Shown here one piece after another: positions 1 through 9,076 of a stretch of DNA of 64,000 bases. Below the pieces are notes generated by a model. The model was given only the letters and a program-made list of their open reading frames with translations. It did no database searches and was not told the origin of the DNA. Position 1 is the first letter of the stretch, and the number at the start of each line of letters is the position of its first letter. The DNA comes from VAZQ01 sp963758945 (GTDB lineage Bacteria; Pseudomonadota; Alphaproteobacteria; Rhizobiales; Xanthobacteraceae): the NCBI GenBank assembly GCA_963758945.1, contig CAVWXY010000016.1, forward strand, positions 310,001 to 374,000, written 5' to 3'. The position numbers and the translations under genes were made by a program.

Positions 1-235
1 CAGCAAGCGCGCACCGCGGTATCGGCGCACCCGAAAACAGGCCGTCGGCCGGTTCAGTCCAGCGGGAGGAAGCGCTCCGGCGTGGCGAGCGCAGTGCCTC
101 GCGGGCCGTGGCGAGCACTCGACTGAAATCTCCACGAAATCTCCAGATCGCCTGCAAGCTCATCGGCTCACCTGTCGCTACCTGTCCGCGCTTCCGTGAG
201 ACCGGCGCACGGATCACGCAAGCGACGGAGGACAG
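1..235. other. leading intergenic stretch, nothing recognised
   Basis: I see no convincing coding region, RNA or repeat in these first bases. A GGAG ribosome binding site lies just before the ATG at 236, so this stretch holds the upstream region of the VCBS-repeat gene and perhaps the end of a gene outside the window. Confidence 0.4.
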
Positions 236-2287
236 ATGACCACGACCCCCAGGCCCTGGAATTCCCTCACGCAAGTCAACACCACCGACGGCAGCACAGC
301 CCAGTTCCAGGGCGAGATCACTCCGCTGCAGGATGGCGGCTACGTCGTGGTGTGGACCGACTTCAGCCACACCTATAACCCGCAGGGCGGCGCCATCGTC
401 GGCCAGCGTTACGATTCCGCCGGCAACAAAATCGGCGGCGATCCCGCGCATGGTGGCGAGGTCCATCTCAGTCTGTTTCCGAACGGCGACCAGTCCTCGC
501 CGGCGGTCACGACGCTGGCGAACGGCGACATCGCCGTGGCGTTCGCCGATTTGTTCTCAGGCAACAGCGACATCACGGTGCGTATTTTCGATCCGTCGCT
601 GCATTTTGTCAGAACCGACTTGATCGAGGATGGGCTGGCCCAAACGTTCGACCCGTCACTGACCGCGCTCGCCGACGGCAGCTATGTCGTATCCTACACC
701 CTCGGCACCGGAACCCACACCGAGGTCCTGGCGCGGACGGTGAGCGCCGCGGGGATGATGGGCGCGCAGTTTAATCTCGAGCATCATCCAGTCGGCAGTG
801 CCACGCTCCCTCAAAGCTTCTCGCGTCTCGCGACGCTGTCCAACGGCAACGTCGTGGCGGTCTATACGGACACCTTCAGCGGAGCGGACACCGACATCAA
901 GTTTACGATCCTAACTTCCGCCGGCAGCCCGGTGAAAGAGGGCCTGGGCGTGACCGGGGCTGCGACCAGTCTCGCGGAAAACGGGGCGGATGTCGCCGCG
1001 CTGCATGGTGGCGGCTTCGTCGTCACCTGGACGGCGCCCGCCACCGGCGGGACCGACATTCACGCCACGATCATGAGCAACGACGGGCTTCCCATCGCCT
1101 TCAGCCTGCTTGTCAACACGACCACGCCGCGCAACCAGAGCGCCTCCGATGTGGTGGCGCTCGACGACGGCGGCTTTCTGGTCACCTGGGAGGACAGCCC
1201 CACCGTCACCCGCGGGCAGCGCTTCGATGCACTCGGCCACAAGATCGGCGGCGAGTTCACGTTGGATACCGGGACGGCGACCGAGCATCGAGACGCTGCC
1301 GTGCTCGACGATGGCCGCATCGCGTTTGCCCTCGACCACGTCTCGACCGACTTCGACGTGACCACCTCGATCTATACCGTCGATACGCCGCTCGACTTCA
1401 ATGCCAACGGGCTGAGCGACATCCTGTGGCAGAGCGACAACGGCATGCCCGCGATCTGGCAGATGAACGGCACCAGCACTGTGTCCAACAGCCCTGCAGG
1501 CCCGTTCAATCCGGGGCCGAGCTGGCATGTCAGGGACAGCGGCGATTTCAACGGCGATGGCCATGCCGACATCCTCTGGCAAAGCGACGGCGGCACGCCG
1601 GCGATCTGGCTGATGAACGGCAGTAGCGCGCTATCCATTGGCGCCGCCGGCCCGTTCAATCCAGGGCCGGACTGGCAGATCAAGGCCACGGGCGACTTCA
1701 ACGGCGACGGCCGCTCCGACATCCTTTGGCAAGGGAGCGACGGCACGCCGGCGATCTGGCTGATGAACGGCTTGACGGTGCTGTCCAACAGCCCCGCCGG
1801 CTCGTTCAATCCGGGACCCACCTGGCACGTCATGGCCACCGGCGACTTCAACGGCGACAGCAAGTCCGACATCCTGTGGCAGAACGACGACGGCACGCCC
1901 GCGATCTGGCTGATGAACGGCTCGACCGTGCTGTCCAATAGCGCCGCCGGTCCGTTCAATCCGGGGCCCACGTGGCACATCAAGGCCACCGGCGACTTCA
2001 ACGGCGACAGCAAGTCCGACATCCTGTGGCAGAACGACGACGGCACGCCGGCGATCTGGCTGATGGACGGCACCAACGCCATATCGGTCGGTGCCATCGG
2101 CCCGTTCAATCCGGGCCCAACCTGGCAGGTCAAGGACACCGGCGACTTCAACGGCGACGGCAAGTCCGACATCCTGTGGCAGAACGACCACGGTACGCCC
2201 GCCATCTGGATGATGGACGGCACGCATGTCTTGTCGGTGGGTGTTGCCGGGTCGTTGAATCCGGGCGCGGACTGGCACGTCATCTAG
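236..2287 (+). CDS. VCBS/FG-GAP repeat protein, probably secreted
   Basis: A 683-residue protein with two halves. The first (about residues 1-385) has loosely repeated beta-strand units with signatures such as GGYVVVWTD and GQRFDALGHKIGG, as in the large secreted proteins of proteobacteria. The second (residues 387-683) is six near-identical 50-residue units with the DxNGDGxSD calcium-binding type loop, ILWQ and PAIWLMNG, which is the FG-GAP/VCBS fold. There is no N-terminal signal peptide, so if exported it would more likely use a type I route, although no RTX nonapeptides or ABC exporter are seen here. The ATG at 236 follows GGAGGA. It ends convergent with asd. The role (adhesion or surface binding) is inference. 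Confidence 0.75.
   Translation: MTTTPRPWNSLTQVNTTDGSTAQFQGEITPLQDGGYVVVWTDFSHTYNPQGGAIVGQRYDSAGNKIGGDPAHGGEVHLSLFPNGDQSSPAVTTLANGDIAVAFADLFSGNSDITVRIFDPSLHFVRTDLIEDGLAQTFDPSLTALADGSYVVSYTLGTGTHTEVLARTVSAAGMMGAQFNLEHHPVGSATLPQSFSRLATLSNGNVVAVYTDTFSGADTDIKFTILTSAGSPVKEGLGVTGAATSLAENGADVAALHGGGFVVTWTAPATGGTDIHATIMSNDGLPIAFSLLVNTTTPRNQSASDVVALDDGGFLVTWEDSPTVTRGQRFDALGHKIGGEFTLDTGTATEHRDAAVLDDGRIAFALDHVSTDFDVTTSIYTVDTPLDFNANGLSDILWQSDNGMPAIWQMNGTSTVSNSPAGPFNPGPSWHVRDSGDFNGDGHADILWQSDGGTPAIWLMNGSSALSIGAAGPFNPGPDWQIKATGDFNGDGRSDILWQGSDGTPAIWLMNGLTVLSNSPAGSFNPGPTWHVMATGDFNGDSKSDILWQNDDGTPAIWLMNGSTVLSNSAAGPFNPGPTWHIKATGDFNGDSKSDILWQNDDGTPAIWLMDGTNAISVGAIGPFNPGPTWQVKDTGDFNGDGKSDILWQNDHGTPAIWMMDGTHVLSVGVAGSLNPGADWHVI
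1394..2287 (+). repeat. six tandem 150-bp coding repeats
   Basis: Units begin at about 1394, 1544, 1694, 1844, 1994 and 2144, exactly 150 bp apart, each encoding one 50-residue FG-GAP-like unit. Units 2 to 6 are much closer to each other than to unit 1, which has DFNANG instead of DFNGDG. This suggests recent unit duplication or gene conversion. Confidence 0.85.
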
Positions 2288-2323
2288 GCTGCACGTGCGT
2301 GCGGATGACGGCAATTGGGTCGG

Positions 2324-2355
2324 GCCGCCTCTCCCTTACTCGCTGGAGAGGCGGC
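2324..2355. terminator. bidirectional hairpin between convergent genes
   Basis: GCCGCCTCTCC (2324-2334) pairs perfectly with GGAGAGGCGGC (2345-2355) across a 10-base loop. It lies between the convergent ends of the VCBS gene and asd, where a shared terminator is expected. There is no long T-tract on either side, so intrinsic termination is plausible but not certain. Confidence 0.5.
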
Positions 2356-2368
2356 GCCGAACGACGGT

Positions 2369-3403
2369 TCATGCCGCCTTGCGTTTCGCCTCGATCAGCT
2401 TGCGGTTGATCAGGCACTCCGCGATCTGCACGGCGTTGAGCGCCGCGCCCTTGCGCAGGTTGTCGGAGACGCACCACAGCGCCAAGCCGTTCTCCACCGT
2501 CGCGTCCTCGCGGATGCGGCTGACATAGGTCGCGTCCTCGCCCGCGGCCTCGTAGGGCGTGGCGTAGCCGCCCGCCTCGTGCTTGTCGATGACGAGACAC
2601 CCCGGCGCGTTGCGCAGAAGCTCGCGCGCCTCCTCGGCTGTGATCGGGTTTTCGAACTCGATGTTGACGGCTTCGGAATGGCCGACGAAAACCGGCACGC
2701 GCACGCAGGTGGCGACGAGCTTGATCTTGGGGTCGAGGATTTTCTTGGTCTCGGCCACCATCTTCCATTCTTCCTTGGTGAAGCCGTCCTCCATGAACAC
2801 GTCGATATGGGGAATGACGTTGAAGGCGATGCGCTTGGGGAACTTGTTCGGCGTGATCTCGTCGAGCACGTAGACCGACTTGGTCTGCGCGAACAGCTCG
2901 TCCATCGCCTCCTTGCCCGCGCCCGAGACCGATTGATAGGTGGCGACCACCACGCGCTTGATCCTGGCCTTGTCGTGCAGCGGCTTGAGCACGACGACGA
3001 GCTGCGCGGTCGAGCAGTTGGGGTTGGCGATGATGCCCCGCTTGCGGAATTGCGCGACCGCGTCGGCGTTGACCTCCGGCACGATCAGCGGGACGTCGGC
3101 GTCGTAGCGCCAGCACGAGGAATTGTCGATGACGACCGCGCCGGCCGCCGCGATCCGCGGCGACCATTCCTTCGACACCGCCGAGCCGGCCGACATCAGG
3201 CAGATATCGACGTCGGAGAAGTCGTGATGCTCGAGCGCTTTGACCTTGAGCGTCGCGTCCCCGAAGCTGACCTCGGTCCCCTGGCTGCGGCGCGAGGCGA
3301 GCGCCACCACCTCGTCGGCCGGGAACGCCCGCTCGTCCAGAATACCCAGCATCTCGCGGCCCACATTGCCGGTGGCCCCGACCACGGCGACCTTGTAACC
3401 CAT
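2369..3403 (-). CDS. asd: aspartate-semialdehyde dehydrogenase
   Basis: A 344-residue enzyme that reduces aspartyl phosphate to aspartate semialdehyde with NADPH, the branch point to lysine/diaminopimelate, threonine and methionine. Visible features are the N-terminal nucleotide-binding GATGNVG (residues 9-15) and the catalytic cysteine in NPNCST (Cys130). Length matches the family. The reading frame stays open upstream, but the start at 3403 gives the family-typical MGYKVAVVGATG terminus and has GGGAG six bases before it. It lies downstream of sorAB in the same direction, about 137 bp away, with a hairpin between. Confidence 0.97.
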   Translation of the reverse strand: MGYKVAVVGATGNVGREMLGILDERAFPADEVVALASRRSQGTEVSFGDATLKVKALEHHDFSDVDICLMSAGSAVSKEWSPRIAAAGAVVIDNSSCWRYDADVPLIVPEVNADAVAQFRKRGIIANPNCSTAQLVVVLKPLHDKARIKRVVVATYQSVSGAGKEAMDELFAQTKSVYVLDEITPNKFPKRIAFNVIPHIDVFMEDGFTKEEWKMVAETKKILDPKIKLVATCVRVPVFVGHSEAVNIEFENPITAEEARELLRNAPGCLVIDKHEAGGYATPYEAAGEDATYVSRIREDATVENGLALWCVSDNLRKGAALNAVQIAECLINRKLIEAKRKAA

Positions 3404-3423
3404 CGTCAGCTCCCGAAAGTTCC

Positions 3424-3440
3424 GGCCGCACGGTGCGGCC
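3424..3440. terminator. GC-rich palindrome between sorB and asd
   Basis: GGCCGCAC and GTGCGGCC flank a single central G. The palindrome lies after the sorB stop and about 20 bases upstream of the asd start, so it may end the sorAB transcript or act in the asd leader. No T-tract is visible. Confidence 0.35.
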
Positions 3441-3540
3441 GCCGCGGCGCGAGCGCTTCTAGGCGAGAAAATAGGCCCTGACAACGCCCATTCAAAGGCG
3501 CGTGGCAGGGCCCGCGAGCGGTCGGGACGAGCGAGTGCGT

Positions 3541-3822
3541 TCAGCTGCCGTAGTTCTTCTTGAGATAGTCCGCGATGACCTTGGCGTCGGCCTCGCTGAT
3601 CGGGGCGCCGAATGCCTTGATCATCTTGGTGACCTCGGCGTCCCACAGCGCGGCGCTGGGAAACGGCGAGTTCATCTCGATGTAGTCGAGGCTGTGGCAA
3701 CCCGAGCAGTTGGCTTCGACCGTGTCGAGCCCCGGCGCCTTTTTCAGCTCCACCGGCTTCTCCTGCGCGGCGGCCGGAAACGTCACGGCCGCGACGGCAA
3801 GCGCAATCAGCAATGCGCGCAT
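3541..3822 (-). CDS. sorB: small c-type cytochrome, sulfite dehydrogenase subunit SorB
   Basis: A 93-residue protein with an export signal (MRALLIALAVAAVTFPAAA) and one heme c site, CSGCH (Cys39, Cys42, His43). The late methionine expected as axial ligand could be Met50 or Met66; I cannot tell which. It starts 11 bases after the sorA stop, so the two genes are almost certainly co-transcribed. In Starkeya SorAB the heme subunit takes electrons from the molybdenum centre and passes them to cytochrome c. The SorB assignment rests on this pairing and size rather than on a long specific motif. Confidence 0.82.
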   Translation of the reverse strand: MRALLIALAVAAVTFPAAAQEKPVELKKAPGLDTVEANCSGCHSLDYIEMNSPFPSAALWDAEVTKMIKAFGAPISEADAKVIADYLKKNYGS

Positions 3823-3833
3823 GGCTTCCCCCC

Positions 3834-5051
3834 TCACGCCACGTTGATGGTGATGGCGTGAACGACGTTGTGATGATAGCCGGCCGGGTTCGCGATGAGC
3901 TCGGTGGTCTGGCTTTGACCGATCTTGTTGGTGGCGCGCGCCATCACGCTTTGCTTGCCCGGCGCCTTCGGCGAGAACTTGTAGCTGAAGGTGCGGAAGG
4001 CGAAGCGGCCGAGATCCTCGCCCAGCGTCGCGGCCATCCAGGTCGTGCCGCCGTCGGTCGATACCTCGACCGTTCTGATGCCGTAGCCGCCGTCCCAGGC
4101 GATGCCGCCGATGGTGATGGGCGTGCCCATCTTTGCGGTGGCGCCGTCGGCGGGATCGGTGATCAGCGAATTCACCATGATCTCGGTGATCGGGGTGTTG
4201 ACCGCCGTGTCCTGCGAGGTGAAGCGCGCAACCATCGGGAACTTGCCGAGCGGGATGCGATAGGCCGGATTCATCCAGAACCGGCTTTCCGGCTTGGTCA
4301 CGGCCGAGACCGACGCGAGGTGCTTCATCCAATAGGTGCCGGTCCAGCCCGGCACGATGAGACGGGCGGGAAAGCCGTTGAGGTGCGGCAGCGGCGCTCC
4401 GTTCATCTCGTAGGCCACCAGCGTCGTGTCCTCGACCGCTTTCCAGGCCGGGATGCTCTTGATGAAGTCCGGCGTCTTGTCGGTGACGCCGGAGTCGGTG
4501 CCGTTGACGACGATCTCGATCGCCTCCTTCTTGAGGCCGACCTTGTCCAGGATGTCCTTGAGCCGCGCCCCCTTCCAGCGCGCGCAGCCCATGGCGCCGT
4601 AGCCCCATTCCACGCCGGGGACATGCGGTTGGAACAGGCCGCGCCGGTTGCCCGAGCACTGGTTTACCGCCACCAGCTCGATCGCCGGCAGCCGCTTGAG
4701 ATCGTCGAGGGTGATTTCGGCCTGGCCGTTCGCGCCGTCGCCGCCGACCGCGATTTTCCAGGTCTTGGCGTCGACCTCGGGGATGTTGGAGAGGTGGTAG
4801 CGGACGAAAAAGGCGTCGTTCGGGGTGATGGCGGTGCGGAAATATTCGATCGGCGTCTCGTAGTTGGGCGGCCGATAGCTGAGCTTGAGCAGGGGCTTCT
4901 TGCCCGGCAGCGCGTCCAGCATGGCGTTTTCGCGCAGCCCCTGCGGCAACGCGGCCGGCAGATCGATGCCGGCCGCGCCGGCGGTGGCGGACTTGAGGCC
5001 GTAGGCGAGACCGGCGCCCGCCGCTCCGATAAGATGACGGCGTGTGAGCAT
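3834..5051 (-). CDS. sorA: sulfite dehydrogenase molybdopterin subunit SorA
   Basis: A 405-residue sulfite-oxidase-family enzyme that oxidises sulfite to sulfate in the periplasm. The N-terminus is a Tat signal (TRRHLIGAAG). The oxidoreductase molybdopterin domain follows, with the molybdenum-ligand cysteine in VNQCSGNRRG (Cys132), and then the C-terminal Mo-co dimerisation domain (about residues 285-400). The frame extends to 5171, but the ATG at 5051 has a strong AGGAGG just upstream and gives the Tat signal, so it is preferred. SorB follows directly. The cofactor would be supplied by the mo/mob genes elsewhere in the window. Confidence 0.93.
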   Translation of the reverse strand: MLTRRHLIGAAGAGLAYGLKSATAGAAGIDLPAALPQGLRENAMLDALPGKKPLLKLSYRPPNYETPIEYFRTAITPNDAFFVRYHLSNIPEVDAKTWKIAVGGDGANGQAEITLDDLKRLPAIELVAVNQCSGNRRGLFQPHVPGVEWGYGAMGCARWKGARLKDILDKVGLKKEAIEIVVNGTDSGVTDKTPDFIKSIPAWKAVEDTTLVAYEMNGAPLPHLNGFPARLIVPGWTGTYWMKHLASVSAVTKPESRFWMNPAYRIPLGKFPMVARFTSQDTAVNTPITEIMVNSLITDPADGATAKMGTPITIGGIAWDGGYGIRTVEVSTDGGTTWMAATLGEDLGRFAFRTFSYKFSPKAPGKQSVMARATNKIGQSQTTELIANPAGYHHNVVHAITINVA

Positions 5052-5251
5052 GGCGTTTTTCCTCCTTTGGGTGTTTTTTCTCTTGGTAGCAGTATCGGCG
5101 CAATATTTCACGCACGACAGCGATACCGCTAAACGAATTTCCCCGATAGCCAATAGAGGGAATTTTGACACACCCGGCCTGCGAAATGGCGGCCGGCCGC
5201 TCCCGCCGCTGTCACAACCCTGGAAACTGGTATATGAATCAAAGGAATCGA

Positions 5252-5623
5252 ATGAGGAATGTCATGGCAATCAGGGCTTACGCGGCCGTTCTGGGTGTGG
5301 CGGTGATCGCGGTCGCGGCGATGGCGGCGTCCCCGGCCGGGGCGCAAACCCAGACGCAGACCAAGAAGAAATACGTCTACACCAACGGGCGCGCCACCTC
5401 CGCAAGCCGCCCGCGCGCGCGGGTCACCGTGGCACCGCGCTCGTTCCTCGATGCCGGAACCGAGGTGTTGCCGGGCGAGCGCAAGTTCACCGATTACGCC
5501 TATCCGCCGGCCTATTTCCCGCTCGGCGTGGTCACCAATACCGGCGGACGCGTGGGCTGGCACAACTCGCCGCTGCCCGGGCCGTTCGACCTTCCGAGCC
5601 GTAACAATCCGTTCGGGTGGTGA
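5252..5623 (+). CDS. small exported protein of unknown function
   Basis: A protein of about 123 residues with a clear signal peptide (hydrophobic run AVLGVAVIAVAAMAASPAGA) and then a short, Gln/Thr- and proline-rich mature part ending in NNPFGW. I recognise no domain. Starts at 5234, 5252 and 5264 are all possible; 5252 is chosen because AAAGGA lies five bases upstream. It is divergent from sorA and ends convergent with leuB. A role tied to sulfite oxidation cannot be claimed. Confidence 0.6.
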   Translation: MRNVMAIRAYAAVLGVAVIAVAAMAASPAGAQTQTQTKKKYVYTNGRATSASRPRARVTVAPRSFLDAGTEVLPGERKFTDYAYPPAYFPLGVVTNTGGRVGWHNSPLPGPFDLPSRNNPFGW

Positions 5624-5696
5624 TCCGGCCCACTACGGCGCCTTGATATCGCCAAGCCGGCGTCGCCGGCGCCTGCGGTCTCGTGCCTTACGTGCG

Positions 5697-6809
5697 TCAT
5701 GCCTCGAGCTCCTTCATCTCGGCGATGATGGCGTCGCCCATCTGCGCCGTGGTCACGACCTTGGCGTTGTCGGACTTGATGTCGGCGGTGCGCAGCCCCT
5801 TGGCGAGCGCGGCGGCGATCGCCTGGTCGATCAGGTCGGCCTCCTTGCCCATGTCGAAGGAGTAGCGCAGCGCCATGCCGAAGGAGGCGAGCATGGCGAT
5901 CGGATTGGCGATGCCCTTACCGGCGATGTCGGGCGCGGAGCCGTGCACCGGCTCGTACATGGCCTTGCGCTTTTTCGTTTTGGGATCGGCCTCGCCCAGC
6001 GATGCCGACGGCAGCATGCCGAGCGAGCCGGTGAGCATGGCGGCGACGTCGGACAGCATGTCCCCGAACAGGTTGTCGGTGACGATGACGTCGAACTGCT
6101 TGGGCCAGCGCACGAGCTGCATGCCGCCGGCGTCGGCGAGCTGGTGCTCGAGCGCGACGTCCTTGAACTCGCGCTCGTGCAGCGCCTGCACCACCTCATG
6201 CCAGAGCACGCCGGTCTTCATTACGTTGCGCTTCTCCATCGAGGTCACCTTGTTGCGGCGCTTGCGCGCAAGCTCGAAGGCGACGCGGCCGATGCGCTCG
6301 ATCTCGTAGGTGTCGTAGACCTGAGTATCGACCGCGCGCTTCTGGCCGTTGCCGAGATCGGTGATGGTCTTGGGCTCGCCGAAATAGACGCCGCCGGTCA
6401 ATTCCCGCAGGATGATGATGTCGAGCCCGTCCACCACCTCGTGCTTGAGGCTCGAGGCGTCCGCGAGCGCGGGGTAGCAGATGGCGGGGCGGATATTGGC
6501 GAACAGGCCGAGCTCCTTGCGCAGCCGCAGCAGCCCCGCCTCCGGGCGCGCGTCGTAGGGCACGCCGTCCCATTTCGGCCCGCCGACGGCGCCGAAGATC
6601 ACGGCGTCGGCGGCGTGCGCCTTGGCCATGGTGTCCTCGGTGATGGCGACCCCGTGGGCGTCGTAGCAGGCCCCGCCGACGAGCCCCTCGTCGGTCTCGA
6701 ACCGGCCCATGCCGTGCGCGTTCGTGAAGGCGATGAGCTTCTTCACCTCCGCCATCACCTCTGGGCCGATGCCGTCGCCGGCGAGAAGAAGGAGCTTATG
6801 GGTTGCCAT
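5697..6809 (-). CDS. leuB: 3-isopropylmalate dehydrogenase
   Basis: A 370-residue enzyme of the isocitrate/isopropylmalate dehydrogenase family that catalyses the oxidative decarboxylation step of leucine synthesis with NAD. The N-terminus LLLLAGDGIGPEVM, the substrate-binding arginines, and the GSAPDIAGKGIANP segment near the C-terminus are diagnostic. The ATG at 6809 (MATHK) fits the family better than the in-frame start at 6821. It is transcribed away from the divergent NADH dehydrogenase gene. Confidence 0.96.
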   Translation of the reverse strand: MATHKLLLLAGDGIGPEVMAEVKKLIAFTNAHGMGRFETDEGLVGGACYDAHGVAITEDTMAKAHAADAVIFGAVGGPKWDGVPYDARPEAGLLRLRKELGLFANIRPAICYPALADASSLKHEVVDGLDIIILRELTGGVYFGEPKTITDLGNGQKRAVDTQVYDTYEIERIGRVAFELARKRRNKVTSMEKRNVMKTGVLWHEVVQALHEREFKDVALEHQLADAGGMQLVRWPKQFDVIVTDNLFGDMLSDVAAMLTGSLGMLPSASLGEADPKTKKRKAMYEPVHGSAPDIAGKGIANPIAMLASFGMALRYSFDMGKEADLIDQAIAAALAKGLRTADIKSDNAKVVTTAQMGDAIIAEMKELEA

Positions 6810-6897
6810 GGGCCTCACCACACATCAGAGCCGACGGATTGCTAAAGATCGCCGCACACCTTTGCAAGGAGCAGGGTTGAGCTTAGAGGGAAAGCGC

Positions 6898-8157
6898 ATG
6901 GCGCAAGCGCGTCCGAAAGTGGTCATCGTCGGCGCCGGCTTCGGCGGGCTCGAAGCCGCGAAGGCGCTTGCCCGCACCGCCGTCGACGTCGTGGTGATCG
7001 ATCGCCAGAACCATCACTGCTTCCAGCCGCTGCTGTACCAGGTCGCGACCGCCGCGTTGTCGCCGGCCGACGTGGCCTGGCCGATCCGGCACATCCTGCG
7101 CGCGCAGGAGAACGCGACGGTGCTGATGGCGGCGGTGCGCGGCATCGACACCGACAAGCGGATCGTTCACGCCAATTCGATCAGCGTTCCCTACGACTAT
7201 CTGGTGCTGGCGACCGGCGCGACCCATTCCTATTTCGGCCACGACGAATGGGCCGAGGTGGCGCCCGGCCTCAAGCGCATCGAGGACGCCACCCGCATCC
7301 GGCGGCACATCCTCATCGCTTTCGAGCGCGCCGAGCTCGCGACCGACGAAGCCGAGCGCCGGCGCCTTCTCACCTTTGCGATCGTGGGCGGCGGCGCCAC
7401 CGGGGTCGAGATGGCCGGCGCCATATCCGAGGTGGCGCGCCAGAGCCTGGCGAGGGATTTCCGCCGCATCGATCCCACCGCGGCGCGCATCGTGCTGATC
7501 GAAGCCGGGCCGCGCATCATGCCGACGCTGCCGGAGAATCTCTCGGATTACGTCAAGCGCACTCTCGGCAAGAAGGGCGTCGAGGTGATGACGTCGACGC
7601 GCGTCACGGCGTGCGATGCGCGCGGGGTCGAGCTCGAGCATGGTCGGCTCGACGCCGGCACCGTCATCTGGGCGGCCGGGGTTGTGGCCTCGCCTGCGGC
7701 GCGCTGGCTCGACGCCGCGCACGACCGGGCGGGACGCGTGCTGGTGAACCCGGATTTATCGGTTCCCAGCCATCCCAACGTGTTCGCGATCGGCGACACC
7801 GCGATGATTAAGGACCAGCCGGGCATCCCCGGCACCGCGCCGCCGGCCAAGCAGATGGGCGCCTATGCCGGCCGGCTCATCGCCGCGCGGGTCGCGGGCC
7901 GCCCGCCGCCGCCGCCGTTCCGCTACCGCCACGTCGGCGATCTCGCCACCATCGGGCGCCACGCCGCGGTGGTGAAGCTCGGCTGGCTCGAGCTCACCGG
8001 CTTCCTCGGCTGGCTGTTCTGGAGCCTGGTGCACATCTATTTCCTGATCGGGGTGCGCGACCGCTTCATCGTCGCCTTCACCTGGCTGTGGGACTACCTC
8101 ACCTTCCAGCGCGGCGCCCGGCTGATCACCGAGGTGCCGCCGGCGGAGCGGGGCTGA
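6898..8157 (+). CDS. ndh: type II NADH:quinone oxidoreductase
   Basis: A 419-residue single-subunit flavoenzyme that transfers electrons from NADH to quinone without pumping protons. Two dinucleotide-binding motifs are visible: GAGFGGLEAA near the start (FAD) and AIVGGGATGVEMAG (NADH) around residue 160. The FAIGDT box completes the FAD site. The C-terminus has a hydrophobic, aromatic-rich stretch (LGWLFWSLVHIYFLIG), consistent with the membrane anchor of this family. The ATG at 6898 follows AGAGGGAAAG; the frame is open further upstream but lacks family-like sequence there. Confidence 0.93.
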   Translation: MAQARPKVVIVGAGFGGLEAAKALARTAVDVVVIDRQNHHCFQPLLYQVATAALSPADVAWPIRHILRAQENATVLMAAVRGIDTDKRIVHANSISVPYDYLVLATGATHSYFGHDEWAEVAPGLKRIEDATRIRRHILIAFERAELATDEAERRRLLTFAIVGGGATGVEMAGAISEVARQSLARDFRRIDPTAARIVLIEAGPRIMPTLPENLSDYVKRTLGKKGVEVMTSTRVTACDARGVELEHGRLDAGTVIWAAGVVASPAARWLDAAHDRAGRVLVNPDLSVPSHPNVFAIGDTAMIKDQPGIPGTAPPAKQMGAYAGRLIAARVAGRPPPPPFRYRHVGDLATIGRHAAVVKLGWLELTGFLGWLFWSLVHIYFLIGVRDRFIVAFTWLWDYLTFQRGARLITEVPPAERG

Positions 8158-8173
8158 CGCGGGCCTTGCCCGC

Positions 8174-8950
8174 TCAGCTGCCGCTGAACCAGTTGTAGCC
8201 CTGGTCCTCCCAGTAGCCACCGAGATACTTGTCGGTGACCGCGAGCTCCATGACGTGCTTGGGGTTCTTGAAGCCGAGCTTGGTCGGCATGCGCACCTTC
8301 ATCGGGAAGCCGTACTTGCGCGGCAGGATCGCCCCGTCGAACTGGAACGTCATCTGCGTCTGCGGATGCAGCGCAGTCGGCATGTCGATCGAGGTGGAGT
8401 AGCCCTCGGCGCAGCGGAACCAGACGTATTTCGCGCGGGTATCGGCGCCGACGCGGCGGAGAAACTCGCGCAGCGGCGTCCCGCTCCACTTGCCGATCGC
8501 GCTCCAGCCCTCGACGCAGATGTGGCGGGTGATCTGGGTCTCCTGCGGCAGCGCGTAGAGCTCGTCGAGCGTCCAGGACTTCTTGTCGTCCACCATGCCG
8601 CCCACTTCGAGCTTGTAATCCTGCCCGTCGACCTCGGGCGCTTCGTCCTCGGGATAATAGGCGTTGAACGGAAACGGCCGCGTGACCGCGGTGTCGGGAT
8701 AAGTGGGCGCGAGCTTGCGCGGGTTGAACAGCCAGGCCTGGGCGCGGTCGTTGAGATAGGAAATCTTGGTCAGCGCCTGCTCCGCCGACGGGCCGTCGAT
8801 GATGTCGCAGCCCGTCAGGAAGGCGAGCGCACCGAGGCTCGCGCCGCCGCGCAGGAAGAGGCGGCGGGTGGGAGCGGGCATGAGCTTGGCGGCGTCCTTG
8901 ACGAGCAGCCTGGGATCGACGCCGGAAGGAACTCTTCGAATGCGTGACAT
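8174..8950 (-). CDS. YedY/MsrP-like molybdopterin oxidoreductase
   Basis: A 258-residue member of the sulfite-oxidase fold without the dimerisation domain, resembling the catalytic subunit of the YedY/MsrP methionine sulfoxide reductase. A twin arginine (Arg29-Arg30) precedes the hydrophobic run GGASLGALAFLTGC, which also looks like a lipobox. The probable molybdenum ligand is Cys145 in HICVEGWS. The next gene downstream is a cytochrome b, which in these systems feeds electrons from the quinone pool. It is shorter than typical MsrP (about 330 residues), so the true substrate is uncertain. Confidence 0.85.
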   Translation of the reverse strand: MSRIRRVPSGVDPRLLVKDAAKLMPAPTRRLFLRGGASLGALAFLTGCDIIDGPSAEQALTKISYLNDRAQAWLFNPRKLAPTYPDTAVTRPFPFNAYYPEDEAPEVDGQDYKLEVGGMVDDKKSWTLDELYALPQETQITRHICVEGWSAIGKWSGTPLREFLRRVGADTRAKYVWFRCAEGYSTSIDMPTALHPQTQMTFQFDGAILPRKYGFPMKVRMPTKLGFKNPKHVMELAVTDKYLGGYWEDQGYNWFSGS

Positions 8951-8973
8951 CGCATCCCTCCTTATTGCCGGAC

Positions 8974-9016
8974 CATGATCTTTCCCGAAAACCGGTATCC
9001 ACTTTTCGGGATCATG
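8974..9016. repeat. rhizobial-type intergenic palindrome, copy 1
   Basis: CATGATC at the left pairs with GATCATG at the right, and inside them CCCGAAAA pairs with TTTTCGGG around a CCGG core. From memory, this sequence type is abundant in Rhizobiales genomes. It lies in the 125-bp gap between the YedY-like gene and its cytochrome b partner. Confidence 0.75.
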
Positions 9017-9029
9017 CTCTCCTTAGTTT

Positions 9030-9076
9030 GCACATGCCCTTGTCGGAAAACCGGGTCACTTTTCCGGGACATGCGC
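9030..9076. repeat. rhizobial-type intergenic palindrome, copy 2
   Basis: A diverged second copy placed 13 bases after the first: CACATG on the left and CATGCG on the right, with GGAAAACCGGGTCACTTTTCC inside in two shorter complementary arms. Its right edge touches the stop codon of the cytochrome b gene. Two adjacent copies could form hairpins within a shared transcript and uncouple the two genes. Confidence 0.65.
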
